This document shows, piece after piece, positions 1 through 9,929 of a stretch of 64,000 nt of DNA. The stretch is taken from contig JADLSH010000379.1 in assembly GCA_016169945.1 (NCBI GenBank), forward strand, positions 1,888,001 to 1,952,000, written 5' to 3'. The DNA is from Trachythela sp. YZ-2020. Its lineage: Eukaryota > Cnidaria > Anthozoa > Malacalcyonacea > Clavulariidae. Numbering within the stretch: the stretch's first letter is position 1; every line of letters begins with the position of its first letter. The notes below the pieces were generated by a model. That model was given only the letters and a program-made list of their open reading frames with translations. It made no database searches and was not told the DNA's origin. The position numbers were made by a program, and so were the translations under genes.

Positions 1-689
1 GTATTATGTTCTATAATATACAATAACTGTACTATTTTCTCCCTAGCTTTTACTTTCAGTTTACTTGCATCATAAAAATCATATGCAGTTTACTTGGAAT
101 CATTTATTGTTTACTATATTAGATGTACTTGGAATTCAGGGTTGTCTTCGTGGAACACGGCAGGTGGTATTTACTCGTATATTTTAATCACAATATTTGG
201 ATTTTGGAAACATTCAGTGTTATTTTTTCTTATATTTTTCATGCAATCCTCGGAACCTGCCATGTATCTTCTTTGTGGAACACGGCAGATAATATTTAGT
301 TTCGTTTTTGATATACATTTGTAATCTTGCATTTTACACATCATGTTAAGTATATCGTAAGTTCATAAATAGGGTATTGTCTATATGATTGTATCATTCA
401 CAAATATATAATTCATTAAGATGAACTCATTGGAATTCTTTGTGGATATTAATATGGTTATTTTGGGTGTCAGTTATATTTATATCTTTAAAGTTAGGTG
501 TGAAGTATATCCCTAACTATTTAGCATATTTGGGCGACGAGTACAGCTCCAGAAATGGAAAAGAATGGAATTGTATCTTATTTTAAGACTTAATCACAAA
601 ACTTGGAATCATTAATTGTCAATTCTCCTCCTATCTGTTTATTCATAATACTTGGAATTCTGCATTGTATCACACAGAAGGCGATCTTT
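1..689. other. Non-coding flank with dispersed repeat
   Basis: No supported gene. Contains several CTTGGAATTC-type words. The stretch around 120-215, with GTGGAACACGGCAGGTGGTA, recurs in inverted orientation at about 28985-29060, so this is dispersed duplicated DNA. The short ORF at 94-324 lies in this repeat and has no protein-like features. Confidence 0.5.
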
Positions 690-704
690 AGTTTCACTTT
701 CGAG
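690..704 (-). promoter_or_regulatory. ISRE/IRF-like element
   Basis: The minus strand reads CTCGAAAGTGAAACT, a close match to the IRF/ISRE consensus GAAANNGAAAC. It lies about 720 bp upstream of the JAB-a start. Function is inferred from the motif only. Confidence 0.35.
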
Positions 705-1335
705 AAGTATTTATGAATTACTACCAATATAACATCCATAAACTTATTCTCCTATAAACTTGTTCTCAATGAATTTGATAAGGCGAAATGTTAATTCCTG
801 AAAAGATCCTCGGATCAGCTAAGGAGAGAATCATCGTTATAAGTGAAGCAATAGTGAAACGATCACAGTAGCACTTAAAGAAAACAAAGACGTCTTATCA
901 TTTTAATTAGAACACTTGAAACTATTTATTGATATATAATTCTTCGTATTTATTCATAATACTTGGAATTCTGCATTGTGCCGCACAGACAGGGGCATTT
1001 GTGAAACAGTTCAATTCCTAACATTCATAAACATATTCTCAAATGTTGGAATTCCCTTATTATCGCATTGTATATCACCGTCCATCATTTGCCAATTGGT
1101 ACATCAGGATGAACTCGATGGAATTATACGCTTAATTACTTTTGCGAACGGCTAAAGAAATAATAGATGACAGACCAATTTTGCAATATTTCATCTACAG
1201 GACGAGAATTAGAAAGAATGAGGAAGATGACTGCATTTACTTTTTAATCACATAATCATCCTTCGCATATCATTACCAACGCTACTTGGAATTGTACATT
1301 CTGCTACACAGAGGGTGGTATATGTTTGGCAAATT

Positions 1336-1348
1336 GGTTTCACTTTGG
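1336..1348 (-). promoter_or_regulatory. ISRE/IRF-like element upstream of JAB-a
   Basis: The minus strand reads CCAAAGTGAAACC, about 80 bp before the JAB-a start codon. The tandem paralogue JAB-b has a related word (TCAAAGTGAAGC, 4132-4143) at the same distance. Motif-based inference. Confidence 0.4.
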
Positions 1349-1427
1349 AGAACTTTTCAATAGACACATCAACGTTCACAATCATATTCTCGTATGATCC
1401 TGATAAATTGCCCAAATCCTAACAGAC

Positions 1428-3067
1428 ATGGCCTCATCCAGTTTTGTACCCCAGTTGCTAATAAATGAAGGCGAACTCAGCGAAATTCTACGTATAATCA
1501 ACTTGAAAAACCCAGAAGTAAAAATCATGGGCGAGCTATTTGGATTATGGAGGAACTCTTTAATCCAACCTGTAGTGCAGTTGGTCACAGGGCCTGGAAA
1601 AGGAGCAAAAGTATCAAAGAAAACCTTTAGCCCTGATGGTTATTACCATAAACAAATTAAGCAGTACATGGAGAACGAACATGGTTTGTTGCAGATTGGT
1701 TTATGGTGTTCCGGAAGTGCAAACCGGTACCCGACACGTAAGTGTAATAACAAACTCTATGTATCTTAACTGGTACATTACAGTAATATGGCAGTAGGTG
1801 TGATCAACTTGAGAAATTTCGTCACTATTAGGAGCAAGCAAATTAAACTACATCTTTCAATTCTAACTATTGGCCTCCAAATACAAGACAATTAGATATA
1901 ATGAAAGGAATTTACTTTATTTTCTCACTCTGATTACTGCCAGTTGACCACCATCTGCTGCACAATAGTGCTCAGTGAAAAACACCTATAACCTCCTGAT
2001 TGCTAGTGTGATGCTCTGCCATTTGATCTGATTGAACTCAATGACACGGTTGAGATATATCTATAAACTGTCCTTATTTTATTTGTTCTATTACAGTCAA
2101 TCGAGATAGTGCTGGTTTTAATATCCACAATCCATTGATACCTAAGCAAGGAGAATATGTTGTGTTGATGTTTGTTGCTTGCACACGAGGAAATCTGGAA
2201 ATTGAATATCAAATAATTGATAAACAACGACCACAATTATCCCGAGTTGCTACTCTTACTGCTAAAGGTACACTTCCAAATAGTATTTGGCTGTTACCTC
2301 AGCCAAGAGGTTATGTTTTGTCCTGGGTTTATGTGTGTGTGTTTGTGTGTCAGTACTGTATAACTACCCAAAATGTATCAGACATTTTGATAATTGGAAA
2401 TTGTTTCAAAACTCAAACATCTCGTGTTTCAAACATTTTCACATTCGCGGTATCAGACAATTACTTCTGCATAATTATGTACTATTTAACAACTCCAATT
2501 TTATTTGTCTTCACAGATGTTCTTCCTGGTGCAAGCAGTTTTCGAGAACTGCGGCCAGTTTTTGAAAGAATCAACTGTGGTGCGATGTTTCCATCAAAGC
2601 GCGACCAACAAACCCGTTACTTTTCAACAAATATGCTGCAGGCGAATCACCATCAGGCGAATCACCATCAACCACCAGCACAAATCACACCAACCAATGT
2701 AAGGATTACACCAACCAATACAAGCATAACACCAACCCGTGTGGTGCAACCTGCTGAACAATGGTACGAATCTGATGGTGGTCAAACTCTTTTGAGAAAT
2801 CTGATGAATGGCTTCCAATCTTACGACGTAGCTGTAGATATGTCCAGGGATTCAAGCTCACGCGACATAATACTGGAGATAAACCATGGCATTTGTTTGC
2901 ACTTTCCTGCCAATTTTCCAAGAAGTGAAATGTCTTTAACATGGTTAAATGACACCTCAAAGTTTACCAGAAATCCTGATGAGATTTGTCGTACTATTTT
3001 GGACAGAGCTTTGAATGTCATCTCTAATGAAACTGCACGTAGATTTCAAAGGACTACTACATTGTAA
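1428..3067 (+). CDS. JAB-a: JAB/MPN-like protein without JAMM ligands, with module alpha
   Basis: Predicted three-exon gene: 1428-1737, 2097-2309 and 2517-3067, with donors GTAAGT and GTTATG, acceptors TTACAG and TTCACAG, giving 357 aa. Residues 1 to about 175 align with the JAB-c MPN domain (ELFGLW, then TGPGKGAK, then QIGLW). At the catalytic segment JAB-c has GEWHSHHQ and this protein has GLWCSGSA, so both zinc-binding His are gone; the upstream catalytic Glu position is also changed (IETGG becomes VKIMG) and the Ser/Asp pair is absent. It is therefore a probable pseudo-isopeptidase, perhaps a scaffold or substrate binder. A low-complexity linker (NHHQ and ITPTN repeats) leads to C-terminal module alpha, EQWY...GICLHFPANFP, which is also the tail of TRIM3. 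The reading frame stays open across intron 2, but the JAB-b copy has stops there, which supports splicing. Confidence 0.7.
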
Positions 3068-4222
3068 AATATCCGCCTACGCTATTAAAGTTCAGAGAGT
3101 TGATTTAAGTTCGTAACTTATTAGCTCTAAATGTGGGGTTAAATTTGGGAAACTGCACTTTGTGTTAGATGTCAAAAACTATTGCTATTTCATTTGAGAA
3201 TATGATTTAGAATAACCACATGTATTTTAGAAACAAGCAACAATTTGCTGTTCACATCTTTGATAGACAACATAGCTTTTGTAAATAGCTCGTTTTGCTT
3301 ATAGTTTGGTAAAAATATTGTGTACAGCCTTCTGATGTTGTATACGCCTTTTGTGGAAAACAGCTTAAGTTGGCATGGTCAGTGTGTTTAAATATAAGTT
3401 CTAAAAGTTTTGAATCGATTCGCGAAGTCACTCTTATTCGTGATATTGCAACTTTCGGATTCGTCGTATCATATTGCATGGCCAAACAGGTTTTAAACTG
3501 GTTTCACATCATTATACACCCATAAACTTATTCTCTTATGTACAAACCAAACTCAATGAACTTAATAATGCGTAATATTGATTCTGGAAAAGATCCTGGA
3601 ATCAGCTAAGGAGAGAATCATCTTTATAAGTGAAGCTATAGTGAACCGATCACAGTAGAACTTAAAGAATAACAAATATGTCTTATCATTTATTCAAAAC
3701 ACTTGAAACTATTTATTATATAATTCTTCGTATTTATTTATAACACTTGGAGTTACACAGACGGAGGTAATTATGTTTCTAACATTTATAAAAACCTTCT
3801 CAAATGTTGGAATTCTCTTAATATAATTATGGCATTGTATATCACCGTTCTGCATCATTTGTCAATTCGTACATGAAGATGAACTCGATGGAATCCTACA
3901 TTTAATTACTTTTGCCAAAGGCTAAAGAAATAATAGATGACACACCAATTTTGCAATATTTCATCTACAGGACGAGAATTGGAAAAAATGAGGAAGATGA
4001 TATCACTTTGTTTTAAATAACAATTTACAACGGTTGGAATTTTTTGTTAATTCTTCCCATATCATTACCGACGCTACTTGAAATTGTGCACTGTGTTGCA
4101 CAGAGGGTGGTATATGTTATATGCAAAATTCGCTTCACTTTGAAGAACATTTGAATACAAATATCAACAGTCACGATCACATTCTCATATGATCGTGATA
4201 AATTACCCAAATCCTTACAGGC
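3068..4222. other. Spacer of tandem JAB-a/JAB-b duplication
   Basis: No gene supported. The part downstream of JAB-a (to about 3520) matches the sequence downstream of JAB-b (about 6590-6905). From about 3520 to 4222 it matches the upstream region of JAB-a (about 735-1427), including AGCTAAGGAGAGAATCATC. The two JAB-like genes therefore sit in a tandem duplication with units of about 2.8-3.4 kb. Confidence 0.7.
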
Positions 4223-6509
4223 ATGACCTCGTCGATGTCTGTACCCCAGTTACTGATAAACGAAGGCGAACTCAACGAAATTCTACGTATTATCAACTCT
4301 GAGAAAAACCGTGAAGTAAAAATCGTGGGAAAACTATTTGGACTATGGGGGAACTCTTTAATCCAACCTGTAGTGCAGTTGGTCACAGGGCCTGGACAAG
4401 GAGCAAAAGTATCAAAGAAAACCTTTAGCCCTGATGGTTATTACCATATTAATCTTAAGAAATACATGGAGAACCAACATGGTTTGTTGCAAATTGGTTT
4501 ATGGTGTTCCGGAAGTGCAAACCGGTACCCGACACGTAAGTGTAATAAGAAACTCTATATATCTTAATTGGTACATTACAGTAAACGTTATATATATATG
4601 TACGGCTGTACATAACGTTGAGTTGGGTCAATCTACCTGAAAAATACAATAAGAACTTCGACGTTTCGAGCAAAGGCCCTTGGTCTGGAAGTTAACTTCT
4701 TATTGTATTTTTCAGGTGGATTGACCCAACTCAACCGGATCCACAACGTGGCATCAAACGCAGTAGATGGTGGCCAACTTGGCATACAAATACAAGACAA
4801 CTACATAATTATAATGATACTTCATATTCTCATTCTGATTACTGCGTGTTTATTAAACCTTGCCTATTTGTTTGTTTCAATTGTACAAACTGGGAAGCAC
4901 GGGTGGCAGTAGCCTCCTCCGCAGGCAACTCTTGGGCAAAAAACTTGTAATGTAGCGCCAATATTATCGAATCGATAATATTCGCTACATTACAAGATAA
5001 TATTCGCTACATTACAAGTTTTCTCCCCAAGAGTTGCCTGCGGAGGAGGCTAGGGTGGCAGATGCGGTTAGCGCGCTGTCCCTTACCTCTGAGTTAAGCC
5101 GGCTATACAGCAAGTCGAGTCACGGATTTACTCAGGTTGGGTGACGCCAGTGTCCTTGATAAACTCATGTAAGTTGAGATTGGTTGGTTCTCTCCTGTGC
5201 TTCGAGGTTTTTTCTCCGGGTACTCCGGTTTTCCTCCCTCACTGACAACTAACCCTTAGGGATTAACATTGACTAACTAACCCTCGGAACCTTTGTCAAT
5301 TGGGTTGCAAAACCTGTTAAGGCTTCCCGTCCACCTCAGAGTGGTAAACACAATAAACAAATAAACAAACTGTTGGAGTAATACGAGCAACAAAATTGCT
5401 GCCACTTGCATTGATTTCAATGCATGTTAATAAAATGTTTGTGTAAACATTTTTAATTAACATGCATTGAAATCAATGCAAGTTGCAGCAATCAATGCAT
5501 GTTAATAAAAATGTTTACAAATGTCTCGTGTTTTGTAACTTATGTGTAAACATTTTTAATTAACATGCATTGAAATCAATGCAAATTGCAGCAATTTTGT
5601 TGCTCGTATCACAGCACTTTAAAGCTAAAATATATCTGGAGTCCCACACAGGATTTGAATCTGTGACCTCCTGATTGCTAGTCTTATTCTCTGCCAGTTG
5701 AGCTGATTGAACTCAATGACAAATTGAGTTGTATCTATAAACAGTCTTTATATACTTATTTTATTTGTTCTATTACAGTCAATCGAAATAGTGGTGATTT
5801 TAATAATCCATTTATGCCTGAGAAAGGAGATTATGTTGTGTTGATGTTTGTACCTTGTACACGAGGAAATCCGGAAATTCAATATCGAATAATTGATAGA
5901 CAACGACCAGAATTATCCCGAGTTGGTACTGTTACTGCTAAAGGTACACTTCCAATTAATAGAATTTGGTTGTTACCTCAGCCAAGAAGTTATGTTTTGA
6001 CCTGGGTGTATGTGTGTGTTTGTGTGTCAATACCATTACTGTATAACTACTCAAAAACTATCGGACATTTTGATAATTGGAAATTATGACAAAACTCAAA
6101 CATCTCGTGTTTCAAAAATTTCAACATTCCTGGAATCAGACAATTACCTCTGGCTCTGTACTATTTTGAATGTACTAGAAAAGTAGAATGTATTATTTTC
6201 ATGTACTTTTTAACAACTGCAATTTTATTTGTCTTCACAGATGTTCTTCCTGGTGCAAGCGGTTTTAGAGAACTGCGGCCAGTTTTTGAAAGAATCAACT
6301 GTGGTGCGATGTTTCCATCAAGGCGCGACCAACAAACACGTTACTTTTCAACAAATATGCTGCAGGAGAATCACCATCCGGCGAATCACCATCAACCACC
6401 AGCACAAATCACACCAACCAGTGCAAGGATCACACCAACCGATACGAAGGTTACACCAACTCGTGTGGTGCAACCTGTACGTAGTTTTGAAACGACTACT
6501 TTATTGTAA
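4223..6509 (+). CDS. JAB-b: JAB/MPN-like protein without JAMM ligands, module alpha deleted
   Basis: Tandem paralogue of JAB-a. Predicted exons 4223-4535, 5779-5988 and 6241-6509, with the same intron phases, giving 263 aa. The MPN-like core keeps KLFGLW, TGPGQGAK and QIGLWCSGSA, so it shares the loss of the JAMM His residues. Exon 3 reads like JAB-a through PTRVVQP and then jumps to a counterpart of the last residues of JAB-a (RSFETTTLL against RRFQRTTTL). Relative to JAB-a this is an in-frame 282-nt deletion that removes module alpha; CTG microhomology borders the break. Intron 1 is swollen by a palindromic MITE, a MULE-like MITE and SINE sequence. It could be a functional shortened isoform or an early pseudogene; no stop is seen in the predicted exons. 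Confidence 0.65.
4617..4735. mobile_element. Palindromic MITE, copy 1
   Basis: Inverted repeat with arms GTTGAGTTGGGTCAATCTAC and its near-complement, enclosing ACCTGAAAAATACAATAAG. A second copy of the family is at 46579-46703. Lies in intron 1 of JAB-b. Confidence 0.7.
4910..5052. mobile_element. MULE-like MITE with 9-bp target duplication
   Basis: A 143-bp element with long inverted ends starting TAGCCTCCTCCGCAGGCAAC. It is flanked by perfect 9-bp direct repeats GGGTGGCAG (4901-4909 and 5053-5061). A 9-bp target duplication is typical of Mutator-like elements. It is inserted at the head of the SINE at 5053-5371. Confidence 0.7.
5053..5371 (+). mobile_element. tRNA-derived SINE
   Basis: The head GTGGCAGATGCGGTTAGCGC resembles a pol III A box. 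The body contains CTCCGGGTACTCCGGTTTTC and the 3' tail is (AAACAAAT)-like. Together these indicate a tRNA-derived SINE, split at its 5' end by the MULE-like MITE. Confidence 0.6.
5395..5612. repeat. Nested palindrome
   Basis: The word TTGCATTGATTTCAATGCA and its complement occur repeatedly in alternating orientation, with TGTTAATAAAATGTTT between them. This looks like a fold-back MITE that inserted or duplicated within itself. Confidence 0.6.
5636..5712 (-). repeat. tRNA-like SINE fragment
   Basis: The minus strand carries a tRNA-like A box (GCTCAACTGGCAGAG) and B box (GGTCACAGATTCAAATCC). The related words at about 1990-2045, in JAB-a intron 1, show that the insertion predates the tandem duplication. 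Confidence 0.5.
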
Positions 6510-6904
6510 AATACTCGCCTATACTTACCAATATACAAACAATCATACGCTGGTAATTTCAGAGAGTCGATTACGTATGTAACATATTTAGCTCTATAAA
6601 GTGTGGGGTTATATTTGGGAAACTGCAATTGGTACAATAGCTTTTGTAAATAGCTTGTTTTGCTTATAGTTTGGTGAAATGTTTGTATACAAGCCCTCTG
6701 ATGTTAGTTTACTAGTTTATATTGTTGTATACGCCCTTTGTGGCAAACAGCTTAAGTTGAAAGGGCCAGCGTGTTTAAATATCAGTTCTAAGAGTTTTGA
6801 ATCGATTCGCGAAGTCACTCTTATTCGTGATATTGCAACTTTTGGATTCGTCGTATCATATTGCATGACCAAACAGGTTTTAAACTGGTTTCACATCATT
6901 TGAA

Positions 6905-7167
6905 TACGGGGAAAACCCATCTGTAGGGAAAGAACCGAACATTAGCAAGAATCTATTTGGATAATGTTTATCATGTGATATCACACCCTTCCATGTGATA
7001 GGCTGGTTCTTGCACGTGACCTCTTAACACTTCTTTGTGATTGGCTGTTTCTTGCATAGATAAATGAGTGTGCGAGATCCGTAAACTATTCTTGCGTGGT
7101 GAGGGAAATAGTGCGAAACTGCGCAAAGAGAAAGCACCATTTAAAATCAGTTTAAACACAGACAAAG
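6905..7167. other. Upstream region of small module-gamma gene
   Basis: No gene seen. Probably the promoter and 5' UTR of the small ORF that starts at 7168. It is outside the JAB tandem duplication. Confidence 0.3.
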
Positions 7168-7386
7168 ATGTCAAATAGTAAAGATGTACAAGGCCTTCTT
7201 TCCCAAGTTGCTCAAGGAAAAGAGCCGACGGAGAAGCTAGAATTTGATCCATCAACTGGCAAACTGCGAGTCACCAGAACCCCGAACCCCGATAACGTCG
7301 TCGCGACCAAAATGGCAGCATCTGGATTCTTTGGATTGACCTTCTTAACGACAACTTACCATGTTGAGATTGAAGAAACATTGTGA
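7168..7386 (+). CDS. Small module-gamma protein (FDPxTGKLRV), copy 1
   Basis: Encodes 72 aa. The N-terminus MSNSKDVQG is shared with the copy at 35597-35352 on the other strand, which argues that both are real genes. The core is LEFDPSTGKLRV, followed by PDNVVATKMAASGFFG; the ends of the two copies diverge after GFF. The same core ends TRIM1 and TRIM4. I do not recognise the family. Its size is close to ubiquitin and it sits beside E1/E2/JAB genes, so a modifier or adaptor role is conceivable, but the predicted protein has no terminal Gly-Gly. More exons downstream cannot be excluded. Confidence 0.55.
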   Translation: MSNSKDVQGLLSQVAQGKEPTEKLEFDPSTGKLRVTRTPNPDNVVATKMAASGFFGLTFLTTTYHVEIEETL

Positions 7387-8084
7387 TACAAGTATTTGGT
7401 ATAACGTAGCAATTAAGAGATTTTGAATGAACGAATTTTGAAAACGAAACTACGGACTTCCTGTAAATTGTGTTGATTTTCCTAGTATTTGGTAGTTTCA
7501 ATTTGTCATCGCATGCCTCCTTTATTGTTCGGATTTTTGTTATAATTTGGTTGGATTAGCTATGCGTCTTGCATTCTAGTGGAACTTATTTGTACCTCCT
7601 TCTCTCAAATGCGTCTTCTATATACATTTGGTTTCTGTTTCACCGTGGTTTCACTTATGAAGTTTCATCGCCGTCGCATTGTCGCTGTATTGCGTTTCTC
7701 TTTATTAATCGGACTGCTTCGTTGAACAACGGCGCCTCATAATTTTGAACGACTAAACCTGTCTATCTATTAAACATTTGATTCAAAATCTCTGTAAATA
7801 TCAGTTTTAGTAATAATATACTCATTATTTTAATTGCTATGGGATAAAATAACCGCGTACGTTGCGTATACTTTGAAAAACCATTATATTTTATCTATAA
7901 AAACTTATAAAAATATATAGAAATATAGTAATGTAAGTGTTGTTTATTTGTTTTGGTGGGTTTTGTGGTATTGATTTCACATACATGCCGTTTGAAATTA
8001 TATTTAGACCTAAAGCTATCTTGCAAAGCATATTGATTTATAGACTATAGAGCTTTTAGTTTTCCCTGAAAATATATTCCAAGA
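7387..8084. other. Non-coding
   Basis: AT-rich sequence with no gene, RNA gene or clear repeat that I can support; presumably 3' UTR and spacer. Confidence 0.4.
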
Positions 8085-8365
8085 ACTCTTCCGGTTTCAT
8101 TTTCATACCGCTTTGCCCTATGGGAACTTTTAAATCAGACACCATCGGAAATTAGAAGTGCCAAATCAGTAAATACTTTTAAATCTAAGCTAAAGACTTT
8201 CTTGTTTAAAAATTTATAAGCACGGTATTTGTACTTTTTAATCAACACATGTAACAAGACTTTTTAATTATTTCTATTTTACGTAGTTTAGAGTTATTTT
8301 TCCATGTAAGAGCATTGAGCGTTGTATAATGCTCCTAAAACGTATTTTATCATCATTATTATTAA
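8085..8365 (+). mobile_element. 5'-truncated LINE 3' end
   Basis: One frame reads FKSKLKTFLFKNL and stop, preceded by SAKSVNT, the typical C-terminal tail of CR1/jockey-like reverse transcriptases. A (ATT)n tail follows near 8352. This is a 5'-truncated remnant with no intact ORF. Confidence 0.55.
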
Positions 8366-9929
8366 ATACGAGAAGGGTCGGTAACCAGAAACTGTATTTA
8401 ATTAGATACTTTAGATAGCATTGTTTTCATCTGTTTAGTATTAGTATTCAATAGTATTTGTTAGCTGCATGTATGTACATGCCCATGTAACGCAGATCAC
8501 AATGTTGTATGTGTGTATGGTGAGTCTAAATAAGCGTTCTATGTGGTGCTACACATGGTGGTCAACTTCAAATGTATTGACTGCACTTATGGGACCGAGC
8601 AAATGGTGCTAGATGTTTTCAAACACAAGGTCAAAAGACATAGTGAACAATTTTCTCGCTCTGACAACTGTATTCCCTTTTCCTGGTGGCCACCATGTGA
8701 AACACTGTCCCACTTAATGAAACCCACCTATTATATTGTCGAACCTATATATAAGCACGCGAAAATTCTCCGACGATAACGTTTAGCTTTGAAATTTATC
8801 GCTGGAGTTGAATCGAAATCCTGTATTCATGATAAGTCTGCAAAGGTCATATTTTGCAATATTTCGTAGTAATGTGTCCAGACATGATAGTAAATTCCAG
8901 GAAAATGAAATTGAAAATGAAAGAGGGCACCATGCAAAAACGAATTGTTCTTTGACCAACTTTTTGCATGTTCAAATCACATTGCAGTTCAACTGACTTG
9001 ATTGAACAGTTAAATACCTTGATATTCATCATTTAAATGTTCCAGTCTCAGCTATACATGCTACGATTCAACTGCAATCTTATCCCGACGCAGAACGCGT
9101 CATTTGGATGTGCAGTCGACAATATAAATAGGGTTATTCTAGTCACTGTGGTCTAAATATGGTCTAAACATGATTGGAGTGCTAGGCTGAAAATTGAATC
9201 GAAAGTGACTATAATATTTTACAAGCTTGCATGCATATTAGAGACATCCTTGCAGATTAGTGTATCATATTCCCCTGGTAATGGCCCAGAAATGGAGTTG
9301 AAACACTGTGTCTGTATATTAGGCGATATTTTCTGTCATAAAAATCCATTGTTATTGCTGTGCCTATAGTTGCATTTCGAGTGCACTCCTGCTGTTTTCC
9401 TAGTATGTGTTTTCCTAGTATGTGATTTCCTGGAAGAGCCCTTCAACTGAAAGTGTAGATATTTTTATCTTGTGAAAATGAAACTGATATGGTGTGAACA
9501 CACTTATCGAAAACGAAACTAGAAAATACAACAAAAATTCCAATTATTTACTTTAAACTATAATATTATGATCATATATATATGATCAACTGTTTGGGTA
9601 TAGATATAGTCAATGATAATGAGTTTCTTTCTCCAATGAACATTTCTAATGGTGTACCTGGGTAAATTATATGTTTATAGGTTTAGAGTTAAATTGGTTT
9701 CAATTTAAATTCTAGTCCATTTTGTAATACGTAAATGTCGAACAATGAAAGAAAATCCCAATGTACAACTGTGAATCAATAACAATTTTAACAATTTAGA
9801 AATACATACATAACAGTTTAGTTCGTGCTTACTACAACTATAATCATATTATATTTTACGAGTGATCATATTATGCTTCTAATGATTTGCTACTAATGAT
9901 TTAAAGTTAGTCCGAACAGACACAACAGT
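8366..9929. other. Non-coding
   Basis: No convincing gene. The short ORFs at 8543-8779 and 8808-8996 have no recognisable motifs or paralogues here. GAAAATGAAACTG (about 9474) and AAAACGAAACTAG (about 9510) are weak IRF-like words, but they lie downstream of the E1 gene. Confidence 0.4.

Noticed and set aside
2135..3067. Single uninterrupted 310-aa ORF through JAB-a intron 2
   Set aside because: The middle part (VCVFVCQYC...) is low-complexity and the paralogous JAB-b sequence has stops there; good splice sites in matching phase remove it.
8543..8996. Two small ORFs as genes
   Set aside because: No domain, paralogue, splice context or codon pattern supports them.
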